Counted from the stretch's first letter, positions 35,200-44,418 are shown. The stretch is DNA of 64,000 nucleotides from Mesonia oceanica (GCF_902499555.1 NZ_CABVMM010000005.1:1-64000); one strand, 5' to 3'. The notes: generated from the sequence alone by a model not told the origin. A program made the numbers and translations.

Positions 35200-36543
35200 A
35201 TGAAAACAAAACATTTTAGAATATTACTTAGAATTTCACTAGCAGTTACAGCACTTATTGTATTGTTAGAATTTGTTTTTAATGGTTTTGATACTGCTTT
35301 TTTTTACTGGAAAAAGATATTGATTCAATTTTCATATAGCTTCTTAATTACCCTTTTCAATTTCGTTTATTTTGTTTGGTTGGAGAGGAAATACGATTGG
35401 CAAACCGAAAGTAAAAAAAGGTTTGCTATTGGGGTGATAGGTTCTACTTTTGTCACCTTAATCGCTTTTGGATTATGTAGGGTGATTCACCTAGTGATTA
35501 TTGAGCAAAGCAAAACGATACCTGAATTTTTAGAACAAGAAACGATTAGTACGTATTTCTTTCCGTTTTTGCTTTCGCTTATTGTTAGTCTTTTTCTACA
35601 CGCTTTTTATTTCTATAAATCCATACAGGAAAATAAAGTAACTGAACAGAAATTGATTGCCGGAACGGCTTCAGCAAAATTCGATGCCTTAAAAAATCAG
35701 TTAGATCCGCACTTTTTATTTAATAGTTTAAATGTACTCACTTCTTTAATCGAAGAAAATCCGGACCAAGCACAAAAGTTTACTACGTCACTTTCAAAAG
35801 TATATCGTTACGTTTTAGAGCAGAAAAATAAAGAACTCGTAAATATTGAAGATGAATTAGCTTTTGCTAAACGCTATATTGGTTTGCTGAAGATGAGGTT
35901 TGAAAACAGTATTGTTTATACTTTTCCTGAAGATATAAGTGATGTTCAAGCTAAAATAGTTCCATTATCCCTTCAGTTATTATTAGAAAATGCGGTTAAG
36001 CATAATATTGTTTCAGAAGAAAACCCTTTACATATTTCAATTTTAGAAGAAAAAGGATTTTTAGTGGTAAAAAATAACCTTCAAACTAAAAACGTATTGG
36101 GGAAAAGCTCCGGCTATGGATTAATGAACATTCAGCAACGCTATCATTTATTGACAGATAGAAAAGTATTCATAGAAAAAGATAAAACTTCCTTTCAAGT
36201 GAAGTTACCCATTTTAACCAAACAATTAAGTTTCATTAAAAAACAACCAAAAATGAATGTAGATATGAAAGATTACAAAAAATTAGACCGCGCCAGAGAA
36301 ATGGTGAAAAAACAAAAAGAATTTTATTCCAGTTTAACCGCTTATATCATTGTGATTCCGTTTTTAGCTTTTATCAATTGGTTCACGATGGGATTTGGTT
36401 TTCCTTGGTTTTTATTTGCTGCTGCAGGCTGGGGAATAGGCTTAGTATTTCAGTATATGGAAGCTTTCGATAGAAATCCATTCTTTTCTAGAGATTGGGA
36501 AGAACGAAAGATTAAACAATTTATGGAAGAAAAAGAAAAGTAG
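35200..36543 (+). CDS. LytS-type sensor histidine kinase with a C-terminal 2TM domain
   Basis: The 447-residue protein has four N-terminal membrane helices (about 10-25, 40-60, 77-102 and 119-140). A His_kinase domain with DPHFLFNSLN (His 171) follows, then a GHKL ATPase with LLLENAVKHN and GYGLMNI. Unlike most LytS kinases it continues into a 2TM domain (about 355-447; LDRAREMVKKQKEFYSSLTA, AAAGWGIGLVFQYMEAF), so the catalytic core is held between two membrane parts. It is followed by a free-standing 2TM protein and a LytTR response regulator in one operon. Confidence 0.9.
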   Translation: MKTKHFRILLRISLAVTALIVLLEFVFNGFDTAFFYWKKILIQFSYSFLITLFNFVYFVWLERKYDWQTESKKRFAIGVIGSTFVTLIAFGLCRVIHLVIIEQSKTIPEFLEQETISTYFFPFLLSLIVSLFLHAFYFYKSIQENKVTEQKLIAGTASAKFDALKNQLDPHFLFNSLNVLTSLIEENPDQAQKFTTSLSKVYRYVLEQKNKELVNIEDELAFAKRYIGLLKMRFENSIVYTFPEDISDVQAKIVPLSLQLLLENAVKHNIVSEENPLHISILEEKGFLVVKNNLQTKNVLGKSSGYGLMNIQQRYHLLTDRKVFIEKDKTSFQVKLPILTKQLSFIKKQPKMNVDMKDYKKLDRAREMVKKQKEFYSSLTAYIIVIPFLAFINWFTMGFGFPWFLFAAAGWGIGLVFQYMEAFDRNPFFSRDWEERKIKQFMEEKEK

Positions 36544-36563
36544 TAACTTAAAAACTGATTAGC

Positions 36564-36869
36564 ATGGAAATGTCAGACAAAGAAAAACGTTATTTTGAAG
36601 CAAAAAAACGAGTAAAAGATTTACGGGACTTTTATGTTCACCTCTTTATTTATATCGTTGTCAATGGTTTATTAGCCTTTATAAATTTTAGACACGGTTT
36701 TAATACTTATCCTTGGATGCTATGGTCCTTGGCCGGTTGGGGAATAGGGCTTTTATTTAACGCCGCTCACGCTTTTAGGATTAATCCCGGTTTTAGCAAA
36801 GAATGGGAAGAGAAAAAATTAAAGCAGTTTTTAGAGGAAGAGGAAAACACACAACAGCGTTGGGAATAA
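36564..36869 (+). CDS. 2TM-domain protein
   Basis: The 101-residue protein is almost wholly a 2TM domain, with helices at about 24-40 and 50-66 and the shared signatures FYVHLFIYIVVNG and LAGWGIGLLFNAAHAF. It ends EEKKLKQFLEEEE, like the end of the histidine kinase directly upstream. It lies 20 nt after the kinase and 13 nt before the regulator. It may pair with the kinase's own 2TM tail in the membrane. Confidence 0.87.
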   Translation: MEMSDKEKRYFEAKKRVKDLRDFYVHLFIYIVVNGLLAFINFRHGFNTYPWMLWSLAGWGIGLLFNAAHAFRINPGFSKEWEEKKLKQFLEEEENTQQRWE

Positions 36870-36882
36870 TTTTAAAAGAACT

Positions 36883-37644
36883 ATGAGAACAATAATTATT
36901 GAAGATGAAAAACCATCGGCAAGGCGATTGGAAAGAATGCTTGAAAAACAGGATGTTCCGGTAGAAAAACTTTTACATTCTGTAAATGATTCCATTCAAT
37001 GGCTGTTGGAAAATGAACAACCCGACTTAATTTTTCTAGATATTCAATTAAGTGACGGACTTTCCTTTGAAATTTTTGAAGAAATTGATATTGAAAGCGC
37101 TATTATTTTTACTACCGCCTACGACGAATATGCTTTGAAAGCTTTTAAATTGAATAGCGTAGATTATTTATTGAAACCCATTGATGAAGAAGAATTGGAA
37201 GCTGCATTGAAGAAATTTAAAACCAAATTTGCCAATACCAATGAAGTTACCGCTAACCTTTCTGAACTAAAAAAACTACTAGGAGCAGAAACTTCCTCTA
37301 AAACCTACAAAAAGCGTTTTACCGTAAAAGTAGGTCAGCATTTAAAAATGTTTCCGGTAGAAGAAATTGAATGTTTTTATAGTGAAAATAAAGGTACTTA
37401 TTTACACACTAAAGACAACCGAAGTTATTTGTTGGAAACCACTTTAGAAAGTTTAGAAGATCACCTTAATCCTGAAAAATTTTACCGTGTAAGTCGTAAG
37501 TTTTTTGTGAATATCAATGCCATCGAAGATATGGTAAGTTACACTAACAGCAGACTAAAAGTAAAGTTGAATCATTTTAATGAACAGGAAATAATTGTCG
37601 CACGCGAACGCGTAAAAGATTTTAAAGAATGGTTGGGAAATTAA
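36883..37644 (+). CDS. LytTR-family response regulator
   Basis: The 253-residue protein has a receiver domain (acidic pocket EDE at 7-9, phospho-acceptor Asp 53 in LIFLDIQ, Lys in LLKPI). Its LytTR DNA-binding domain is at about 150-250 (KRFTVKVGQHLKMFPVEEIE, RVSRKFFVNINAIEDM). It is the partner of the LytS kinase of the same operon. Its 3' end overlaps the convergent LETM1-related gene by 4 nt. Confidence 0.92.
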   Translation: MRTIIIEDEKPSARRLERMLEKQDVPVEKLLHSVNDSIQWLLENEQPDLIFLDIQLSDGLSFEIFEEIDIESAIIFTTAYDEYALKAFKLNSVDYLLKPIDEEELEAALKKFKTKFANTNEVTANLSELKKLLGAETSSKTYKKRFTVKVGQHLKMFPVEEIECFYSENKGTYLHTKDNRSYLLETTLESLEDHLNPEKFYRVSRKFFVNINAIEDMVSYTNSRLKVKLNHFNEQEIIVARERVKDFKEWLGN

Positions 37645-38837
37645 GGTTTTTTAATTCTGTTTTCATTAAATGAAGAGGGCAGAAGCTGCGGAATAAATTT
37701 GATGAGAATAGGCAGCAAAACGCTACCACCGGGTAAAATAAAAATAGCCAGAGACGGAATGGTTTTGCAAATATCCAACAACTGCTCTTTTACTTTGTGT
37801 TTTTCTTCTTCAGATAAATCTTTATGAGTTGATTTGGTTAATAAAACCACCAATTCTTTACTTTCTAAAATCTCTTTAAGCAAACGGTGTTTATTTCGCA
37901 TAATGAGCACTTTTACCATTCGGTTAGTGTTTTTGTAAAAATGCTGAATAGAGTTACTGTAATTAAAATAAGAAATTTCTCTTTTATGCTGTTTTAAAAA
38001 CTGAAGCATTTGGGTGATATTTTCATCTACTTCAGTAGTCATAAAACCTAATTCATTGCCTAGTTTTTCAATAAAAGCATATTCTTTCTTTTCTATTTCT
38101 TCGTCACTGTAAATAGTGATGGATGCTAAATCTAAAATATATTTTCGCTCAAGATGGACTTTAAAGTTTTCAAAATTCAGTTCTTCAAAACCTTTAGGTT
38201 GAGGTTGAATTTTATGATAACGCAACGAACTTTCTAAAAGCTTAATCACCAAATTTTCATACTTATCTTTAATGGTTTTTTTCTGAAAAGCTAAAATCAC
38301 CACGTTGGTAATTAAACTTTCCAACTCAGTAAGATAAGCTTTGGGATGTTTTTTATGAGCTAAATATTCTTTAAAAGCTAAAACATCTATAAAAAGTAAG
38401 GCATTGGTAATTAAGTGACTAAAGTTTTTCTGAATGTAAGATTCGTTGATTTGGATTCGTTGCTGAAGGATTTTCTCTAGCGTTTCTTCCGGTTTCGATT
38501 TAAAAAAAGAAATTTTTATTTTCCAGATTGATTCTTTCTCCAACAATTCGTAAAACTGAATGACTTCTTTAGTAAAGTCTGGTTTATTGGCATTTTTAAC
38601 TTCAGAAAAATAGATATAGGCCAATGCATCAAATAGATTGATTTTGCTAAGCTCTTCTATGGTCCATTTGATCTTTAATGGGTTTGGGTAGCTCAGTGTT
38701 TTGGTGCTATGCGCATAAATAAAACCGGTTTGTTGTAATTGTTGGTAGAAACTTTCTTCCGAAAAATATTGATCTAAAACGTTTTGTTGAAGATGCGGAA
38801 AGTGTTTATTGATCCAACCACCGGCAGAGGGATTCAT
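37641..38837 (-). CDS. LETM1-related biofilm-associated protein
   Basis: The 398-residue protein begins MNPSAGGWINKHFPH and ends with a LETM1-like segment (LLDICKTIPSLAIFILPGGS, LIKFIPQLLPSSF). These are features of the flavobacterial LETM1-related protein linked by name to biofilm formation. The bulk is alpha-helical and charged; only the C-terminal segment is hydrophobic. Its molecular role is unknown to me. Confidence 0.85.
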   Translation of the reverse strand: MNPSAGGWINKHFPHLQQNVLDQYFSEESFYQQLQQTGFIYAHSTKTLSYPNPLKIKWTIEELSKINLFDALAYIYFSEVKNANKPDFTKEVIQFYELLEKESIWKIKISFFKSKPEETLEKILQQRIQINESYIQKNFSHLITNALLFIDVLAFKEYLAHKKHPKAYLTELESLITNVVILAFQKKTIKDKYENLVIKLLESSLRYHKIQPQPKGFEELNFENFKVHLERKYILDLASITIYSDEEIEKKEYAFIEKLGNELGFMTTEVDENITQMLQFLKQHKREISYFNYSNSIQHFYKNTNRMVKVLIMRNKHRLLKEILESKELVVLLTKSTHKDLSEEEKHKVKEQLLDICKTIPSLAIFILPGGSVLLPILIKFIPQLLPSSFNENRIKKP

Positions 38838-39066
38838 AAGTTTAAAGTTTCAGCTAAAATATTTAAAAAGAAAAAATATTAAAATTATCGGAAATGTTAA
38901 AGTTTTAAAGATAAAAAACCAAAAAAAACTTTCTTACGTAAGTCTAGGTGAAGTTGAAATTTAATGTTTCAGTTTTATAATTATTGAAGGGAGAAATTGC
39001 TATGGTTTTTGTTCTGAATAATTAATTGAAGTATTGGTTTTTTCAAGTTTTTTGTTAGTTGTTGAA
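38838..39066 (+). ncRNA. Possible small RNA ahead of an orphan terminator
   Basis: No protein gene is seen on the plus strand between 37644 and 39100, yet a strong plus-strand terminator ends this 366-bp gap. An unannotated short transcript is one explanation. No clear TAnnTTTG promoter was found, and the only ATG frame (MVFVLNN) is seven codons long. This is a hypothesis, not a call on a known RNA. Confidence 0.2.
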
Positions 39067-39068
39067 GA

Positions 39069-39100
39069 TGCCTGTTCAGTTTTTGAACAGGCATTTTTTT
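39069..39100 (+). terminator. Orphan plus-strand terminator
   Basis: Stem TGCCTGTTCA/TGAACAGGCA, 5-nt loop, then seven T on the plus strand. There is no T run for the minus strand. Confidence 0.75.
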
Positions 39101-39203
39101 ATTCTATGAGGGTAACTATCATACACAAGACTTGTCTTGCTACTGAATTTTTAAGTTAGAAATCGTACTCAAGTTAAATAATCTGTGAGTTTAATTTACT
39201 TAC

Positions 39204-40010
39204 TTATGAATTTTGTACAATACCTAATGTATAAAGTTGATCCATAGTTGGTGTTTTACTACCTCCTTTAGGTTCTAAGGTAATACCAAAGGCCTGTGAA
39301 GAATTTGGATTTTCTAGAATGAAAATTTTGTTTTCGTCCTCACTAAAGTTAGATAATAAACCTATACTGGTTGGAGTAAGCGGATCTAAAGTAAGCGACC
39401 AGACTTGATATTCTTTTCCTTCTGGTGGGGTAGGAAGGTCTTTTGCATCTAAATAAATCTGATTGGTTTTTTCGTCCCAGTGAACTTCAGCATAAGCTTC
39501 CGGAGCAACTTCTTGTCCGCCCAAGGGAACGGTAATAATTTCTTTATCCCTAAATACTTCTAAAAGTTGTTTGTTTTTCTCAGCACTTTGTCGAGCATCT
39601 GTAATTTGTTGTTCTAAAGTAGTATTTTTTACGTTAGCAGCTTCTAAAGATTCCCTTAGCGCATTACGGTCACTAATTACACTTACCAAACCAATTAAAA
39701 GAGCAATACTCGCGGCCCATCCAATGTAAAGAACCAAATTTGTTTTTCTTGGTTTGGCAGGATGTTCTATTACTCCCGCTTTTTGTTTTTCAGTGATTTT
39801 TTGTTGAATGGTATAGAGTAAAGCCTCAGGATTATAGGGAGCTACTGAGATGGAAAGTTGGGTTAATGCAGCTTCAATCTCTTCTACTTCTTTAAGAATT
39901 TCAGGATGTTGTTTAAGTTCTTGCGTTACCTTTAAACTTTCTTCTTCAGGTAAAGCACCGTAAACATATAATTCTAATATTCCGGAAGATATGTATTTTT
40001 CTAGTTCCAT
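39204..40010 (-). CDS. RskA-like anti-sigma factor
   Basis: The 268-residue protein has an N-terminal cytoplasmic anti-sigma part (MELEKYISSGILELYVYGAL), a single membrane helix near residues 93-110 (LVLYIGWAASIALLIGLVSV) and a coiled stretch. It ends in an RskA C-terminal beta domain (LPTPPEGKEYQVWSL, LGIVQNS at the end) outside the membrane. It touches the sigma gene end to end (stop and start share 40010), so the two are co-translated. It should hold the sigma factor inactive until an envelope signal arrives. Confidence 0.88.
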   Translation of the reverse strand: MELEKYISSGILELYVYGALPEEESLKVTQELKQHPEILKEVEEIEAALTQLSISVAPYNPEALLYTIQQKITEKQKAGVIEHPAKPRKTNLVLYIGWAASIALLIGLVSVISDRNALRESLEAANVKNTTLEQQITDARQSAEKNKQLLEVFRDKEIITVPLGGQEVAPEAYAEVHWDEKTNQIYLDAKDLPTPPEGKEYQVWSLTLDPLTPTSIGLLSNFSEDENKIFILENPNSSQAFGITLEPKGGSKTPTMDQLYTLGIVQNS

Positions 40011-40546
40011 TATTCAGTTAAAATCTCTCTTAATTTATTAATACAGTTACGGTTTCTGGTTTTAATTGTACCTAAAGGCATATCCAGTTCCTCAGAAGCT
40101 TCCGACTGGGTAAATCCTTTAAAGTAAAGTAGGTCGATAATTTTTTTGCAATAGGGCTTGAGTGCTTCAATATATTTTTTTATTCCAATCGCATCTACTT
40201 TGCTGGAGATGTTTGTTTTTTCTTCAAGGATATCTACGAAATATTCAGCAGTTAAGTTTTTCTTTTTGTTCTTATAAGCTTTAGACCTTGTTTTATCTAT
40301 AGCTGCATTTCTGGCTATATTTAATACCCAAGTAAAGAATCTACCCTTAGAAGAATTATAAGATTCTGCTTTTTCCCAAATTTTCAAGAATACATCTTGT
40401 AGAACTTCTTCTGCTATATGTTGATCGCGTACTACACTATAAATAACGCCAAAAGTGCTTTCTGAATAGCGTTCATAAATTCGTTCAAAAGCTTTAGGGT
40501 TCTTAGCTTGAAGTTCTGCAATTAATCCATCGGGCTGTTCTTGCAT
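40010..40546 (-). CDS. ECF RNA polymerase sigma factor
   Basis: I place the start at 40546 (MQEQPDGLIAELQAKNPKAF); the open frame extends 15 codons upstream with an unlikely sequence. Sigma region 2 (FERIYERYSESTFGVIYSVV, AEEVLQDVFLKIWEKAESYN) and region 4 (DLLYFKGFTQSEASEELDMP) are both complete. The adjoining RskA-like gene is its anti-sigma factor. Together they probably control an envelope or oxidative stress regulon. Confidence 0.9.
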   Translation of the reverse strand: MQEQPDGLIAELQAKNPKAFERIYERYSESTFGVIYSVVRDQHIAEEVLQDVFLKIWEKAESYNSSKGRFFTWVLNIARNAAIDKTRSKAYKNKKKNLTAEYFVDILEEKTNISSKVDAIGIKKYIEALKPYCKKIIDLLYFKGFTQSEASEELDMPLGTIKTRNRNCINKLREILTE

Positions 40547-40596
40547 GGAAATTTGGTTAGTGGTTTTTATAAAAATATGAAAATTAATCACATCAC

Positions 40597-40627
40597 AAAA
40601 AAAGCTGCTAAATAAATAGCAGCTTTT
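40597..40627 (-). terminator. Terminator of the 40652-41488 gene
   Basis: Hairpin AAAAGCTGCTA/TAGCAGCTTTT read on the minus strand and followed by a T run. Confidence 0.8.
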
Positions 40628-40651
40628 GATAATTTTAAAAAAAATTAGAAC

Positions 40652-41488
40652 TTATTTTTCTAAAGTAACGGTTCTTTCTACTGGATTAAAAGGACTTTCA
40701 ATTAAATTACCTTCCTTGTCCAATAACTCTAATTTAATAGTGTTTTCACCCATAGGAAGACCTTCCATTAGTTTAGGTTCCCATTCGTCAATCATAAATT
40801 CTTGACCGTTAATGGTTGCACGTACTTTATTACCATCAGGAGAAAGATCTGTATTTAAAAGGAAAAAGTCTAACATTACTTTTTCGGTGTCTTTTCCTGA
40901 ATAGGTGCCTTTTGGTCTACTGTAGATTAACTGAGGTTTAGAAATATCTATATTTCCTAACTCATCATCTTTAGCTTCTCCTACGGTTAATTTTTTTACC
41001 ACAAAAGAATTTTTGTTTTTTACAGCTTCATGATAAGAACGAGATAAAAATGCCACTAATACGTGATTTCCAGGTTCTAGATCTTTAGTGAAGTTTGGTT
41101 CATAATGAGCTGAATAAGGATCATTATCTACGATAAAGTGAATGTGCTGCCCTTTTGCTGAATTTGCCAACATTCTTTCTTGCGCTCCTTCAGTTTGTAC
41201 ACCTAGCTCATAGTTTTGAACATCAAAAGAAAAATCGATTCCTTTTCCGTCTGCTACTTTATCTTCAGTAGGAGTAATTAATGTAAGACTTGCATTTTCG
41301 TAGGCAGGAGAGTTTTCTAAAGCAGATAGTGTTATTTCCTTTTCCCCATTTTCTGTATCGTCCATGGCAGAAGATTCTTCAGACATTGTAGAATTCTCCA
41401 TATCGTTTTCAGCTTCTTTCTTGTTTTCTTTACAAGAGGTAGCAAAAATTACCATTGCAGAAGCTAACATTAAGCTTACTTTTTTCAT
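40652..41488 (-). CDS. Acidic lipoprotein with a paired beta-domain, function unknown
   Basis: The 278-residue protein has a lipoprotein signal ending FATSC (Cys 19). An acidic Ser/Glu/Met-rich linker follows (ENDMENSTMSEESSAMDDTE) and then two beta-rich halves with GQHIHFIVDNDPYSAHYEPN and LEPGNHVLVAFLSRSYHEAV. Relatives are sometimes named phosphopeptide-binding protein, a name I would not rely on. The His-containing HIHFIVDN and the Met/Asp linker might bind metal. It has its own promoter-like box and terminator. Confidence 0.65.
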   Translation of the reverse strand: MKKVSLMLASAMVIFATSCKENKKEAENDMENSTMSEESSAMDDTENGEKEITLSALENSPAYENASLTLITPTEDKVADGKGIDFSFDVQNYELGVQTEGAQERMLANSAKGQHIHFIVDNDPYSAHYEPNFTKDLEPGNHVLVAFLSRSYHEAVKNKNSFVVKKLTVGEAKDDELGNIDISKPQLIYSRPKGTYSGKDTEKVMLDFFLLNTDLSPDGNKVRATINGQEFMIDEWEPKLMEGLPMGENTIKLELLDKEGNLIESPFNPVERTVTLEK

Positions 41489-41514
41489 AAAAATTTGGTT
41501 TTATTGTTTTGATT

Positions 41515-41522
41515 CAAAGTTA
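41515..41522 (-). promoter_or_regulatory. -7 box TAACTTTG upstream of the acidic lipoprotein gene
   Basis: Minus-strand TAACTTTG fits TAnnTTTG and lies 27 nt before the start codon. No clear -33 box is seen. Confidence 0.45.
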
Positions 41523-41617
41523 CGGTCTAAAGCTTATCTAAGAAATATTTTATATTAAGCTTAACACAAATTGGGCATTTCAAGATTTTGTATCCTCGCT
41601 AGTAGTAAATCGTCAGA

Positions 41618-42478
41618 TTATTCTACAGCAACTTCTAATTTTTTTGGAAGGATTTTAGCCTTTACTTCCTGTAATGAGTTACAATATTCACCATCAATTT
41701 GAAAATCTACCGGTTGTTTGGTGGTGATAGTAGCTTCTTTTACAGGGAAGTACTCTATAAAATCTGACGAAAGTTCACTTCCTTCATTTAGGGTTTTTAG
41801 AATTTCAATGAGGTCTAATTTTTTAAATAGAAGAATTTCAAAAATACCGTCATCAATTTTCCCTTTTGGGTTAACAACAGATCCGGTCCCGAATTTTTTA
41901 CTGTTGGCTAAAGCTAACATTATCCCTTTTTTATGAAAGGTTTCTTCTTTTGTTTCAATTTTGAAATCATACGGACCTTTGCTTTGAAATAGGGTGCTAA
42001 TGCTATTGAGAGCATATCCCAATTTTCCACGAAGAGAACTACTTTCGTATTCTTTAATTAATTCAGCATTCAATCCAAAATCGCTAATGTGCAGCCCTAT
42101 TTGGTCATTTATATGGATGGCATCAATTTTTCGGGTCTTGCCATATAAAGCAATAGGGATAAACTTTTTAGGTTCTAAGGGTAAGTTTAAATCATTGGCC
42201 AGTCCGTTAGCTGACCCCGCAGGTAAAATACCTATAGGCAAGGAGTCTTCTCCCATAGCTTCAGCAGCTAATTTTATGGTACCATCGCCGCCGGCTACCA
42301 AAACCCTATCAAATTTAGTTTCTGAAAGTTTGGTTTTTAATTTCTTAAGATCGTTTTTGCCGGAAGTTTTAAATATTTCAATTTCATCTTTTTCACGAAG
42401 CTTGGCCTTTACCAGTTTTAATAAGTGACTTTTATCTTCATTGCCACTAATAGGATTTATAATAAATAAAAACTTCAT
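41618..42478 (-). CDS. Diacylglycerol-kinase-family lipid kinase
   Basis: The 286-residue protein has the DAGK catalytic motifs FIINPISGNEDK at the start, VAGGDGTIKLAAEAM and GILPAGSANGLANDL. It should phosphorylate diacylglycerol or a related lipid with ATP. Its start lies 69 nt from the start of a divergent phosphatidate phosphatase gene, giving opposite reactions from one intergenic region. Confidence 0.88.
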   Translation of the reverse strand: MKFLFIINPISGNEDKSHLLKLVKAKLREKDEIEIFKTSGKNDLKKLKTKLSETKFDRVLVAGGDGTIKLAAEAMGEDSLPIGILPAGSANGLANDLNLPLEPKKFIPIALYGKTRKIDAIHINDQIGLHISDFGLNAELIKEYESSSLRGKLGYALNSISTLFQSKGPYDFKIETKEETFHKKGIMLALANSKKFGTGSVVNPKGKIDDGIFEILLFKKLDLIEILKTLNEGSELSSDFIEYFPVKEATITTKQPVDFQIDGEYCNSLQEVKAKILPKKLEVAVE

Positions 42479-42546
42479 AGTTATACTTTAATGTGCATAA
42501 AAATATTTATTTTTCCGTTTAAAATGCGTTATACTTTCCTTAATTT

Positions 42547-43509
42547 ATGAAACTTGACCTAAAGATTTATCGAAGCTATGCCAACGAACGTGAAATTGTC
42601 GTGATGGGGCATTTATTTAAAAAACATGCGCCTGATGTTTTCGATTTAGATAAACGTTGGTATAAGCATGCTTGGGCAGTGATTAGGATGTTTAGGATTA
42701 AAACCATCTCTAATGCAGAAGTTGTATTTAAGTTTAGGGAAAGGGAAATTGCTTCTAAAACTTTGGGTGATGGTCATTTTAGATTAACGATTCCCTATCA
42801 CGAGGAAATTGATAGCGGTTGGCATGAATTTAAAGTTACGGCAAAAGTAGAAGGACATACTCGAGAAGAGAAAGGAGAATTTGTAAAACCCTATCCCGGT
42901 GAGTATGGAGTGATTAGCGATATTGATGATACTTTTTTAATCTCGCATTCAGGGAATATTTTTAAGAAATTATATGTGATGCTTACCAAGAACATTAATA
43001 AAAGAAATGTTTTTGATGAAGCGGTAAATCACTATAAATTTTTAAATCGCTTAGGAAGGGAAGATAAATCCACCAATAATGCTTTTTTTTATGTAAGTAG
43101 CAGTGAATGGAACCTATACAATTTTATTAGTCAGTTTGCAGATTTAAATGGCTTACCTAAAGCGGTATTTAAATTAAAAGACATTAAAACAGGGATTGCA
43201 GATTTTTTGTTTAGTGGAGGAGGTGATCATAACCATAAACTTTATAAGATAAAGCATTTGGTTGAGTTTTATCCTGAACTGCGTTTTGTATTATTAGGTG
43301 ATGATTCTCAAAAAGATGCTTATATCTATCAAGATATAACCAAAATATTTCCAGAAAATATTAGTACCGTATATATAAGACAAACCAAAAAGAAAAAGAA
43401 AAAGGAAATAAAGAAGATTTTAAAAAATATAGAGAGCATGGGCGTGAAAGTGTGTTATTTTAAAAATAGCCAACAAGCTATGGAACATACCAAAGAAAAT
43501 TTAGGATAA
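42547..43509 (+). CDS. App1-family phosphatidate phosphatase
   Basis: The 320-residue protein has the App1 (DUF2183) HAD-like catalytic motif GVISDIDDTFLISHSG (DxDxT). It also has a later VSSSEWNLY and the acidic VLLGDDSQKDAYIY of the family. The N-terminal part (about 1-115) is a beta-rich accessory domain. Yeast App1 dephosphorylates phosphatidate to diacylglycerol; this is the expected activity here. The C-terminus is very Lys-rich (KKKKKKEIKK). Confidence 0.87.
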   Translation: MKLDLKIYRSYANEREIVVMGHLFKKHAPDVFDLDKRWYKHAWAVIRMFRIKTISNAEVVFKFREREIASKTLGDGHFRLTIPYHEEIDSGWHEFKVTAKVEGHTREEKGEFVKPYPGEYGVISDIDDTFLISHSGNIFKKLYVMLTKNINKRNVFDEAVNHYKFLNRLGREDKSTNNAFFYVSSSEWNLYNFISQFADLNGLPKAVFKLKDIKTGIADFLFSGGGDHNHKLYKIKHLVEFYPELRFVLLGDDSQKDAYIYQDITKIFPENISTVYIRQTKKKKKKEIKKILKNIESMGVKVCYFKNSQQAMEHTKENLG

Positions 43510-43538
43510 AAAAAGGAGAACAATTTGTTCTCCTTTTT
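43507..43538. terminator. Bidirectional terminator
   Basis: Stem AAAGGAGAACAA/TTGTTCTCCTTT with flanking A and T runs, overlapping the last codon of the App1-like gene. Confidence 0.88.
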
Positions 43539-43546
43539 TATAAAAA

Positions 43547-44365
43547 TTATGGTTCATAAATTAATCGAAGAAATGAGCTAAAACGTTCGTTCTCCTTATT
43601 AATAGGAATACCGGTAACAATACCAATAAGCAGTTGTTCGGTTATCTCTACACGCATCTGTGGTCGAATGGTCATATCAAAATCATGTCCATGAATTTCT
43701 TTATTAAATTCTATTCCAATAAAATTTCTAGAGTTAGAAATCATATAATGAAAGTTAGAATTGATTTGAAAATGCGTTTCAATATCATTATTGTCAAAAT
43801 GATGTTCAAAAACAGGCCCTGTATACAGTAGTGAATGAAAATTAGCTCCTAAACGTTTAGCTGCAATAAAAAACGGATTGTAAACATTCCCGGTAAATAA
43901 TTTGCCATTGCCATAATTTTTAAAGTCGGTTAAGGTAAATTCGTGTATGTAACCAATGGCCAAGGAGGTTTCATGTTTTTTAGAAACCAAGAAACTGTAT
44001 TGAGCTGCCATTTTTATACTATTTAAATTACTACTGGGAGTGTAACTTCCTTCATTAGGATAATAAAAAGAAAAGGGCAATTCTATTTCTAAACCTAGAC
44101 GATCGATGGGAGCCCATTCGTATTCTACCAAGGTAGTATATTCATCATAATTGGCTTTATCGGTAAGGCCAAGTCCAACATTCCATTCTTTTTCACCTTT
44201 TCGAGCTCCGAGGTCTCGAATTAAATCAATATAAAGTGGCTCGGCGTGAGTAACTTTATCTGGTAAGCTTTCTCCAATTTCTAATTTTTCATTTTGAGCA
44301 TTGGTATACTGGTGTAGATTTAGAAATAGCACTAAACCTACAAACTTTAAAAAGTTGTAGTTCAT
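43547..44365 (-). CDS. Outer-membrane beta-barrel protein, function unknown
   Basis: The 272-residue protein has a signal peptide (to NAQ). A conserved start segment HAEPLYIDLIRDLGARKGEK follows, then alternating strands such as YTTLVEYEWAPIDRLGLEIE and FIGIEFNKEIHGHDFDMTIR, and it ends FLRLIYEP, as for an outer-membrane barrel of about 10-12 strands. I recognise the conserved segment as recurrent in Flavobacteriia but know no function. It lies 53 nt downstream of a small protein gene and is probably co-transcribed. Confidence 0.7.
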   Translation of the reverse strand: MNYNFLKFVGLVLFLNLHQYTNAQNEKLEIGESLPDKVTHAEPLYIDLIRDLGARKGEKEWNVGLGLTDKANYDEYTTLVEYEWAPIDRLGLEIELPFSFYYPNEGSYTPSSNLNSIKMAAQYSFLVSKKHETSLAIGYIHEFTLTDFKNYGNGKLFTGNVYNPFFIAAKRLGANFHSLLYTGPVFEHHFDNNDIETHFQINSNFHYMISNSRNFIGIEFNKEIHGHDFDMTIRPQMRVEITEQLLIGIVTGIPINKENERFSSFLRLIYEP

Positions 44366-44418
44366 GTAATTTATAGTTTAATTATTGAGATTTCTATTAT
44401 TATTTAAAAATTCAATAA

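Noticed and set aside
41994..42428. 144-codon plus-strand frame over the lipid kinase gene
   Set aside because: Antisense shadow of the DAGK frame; no motif.
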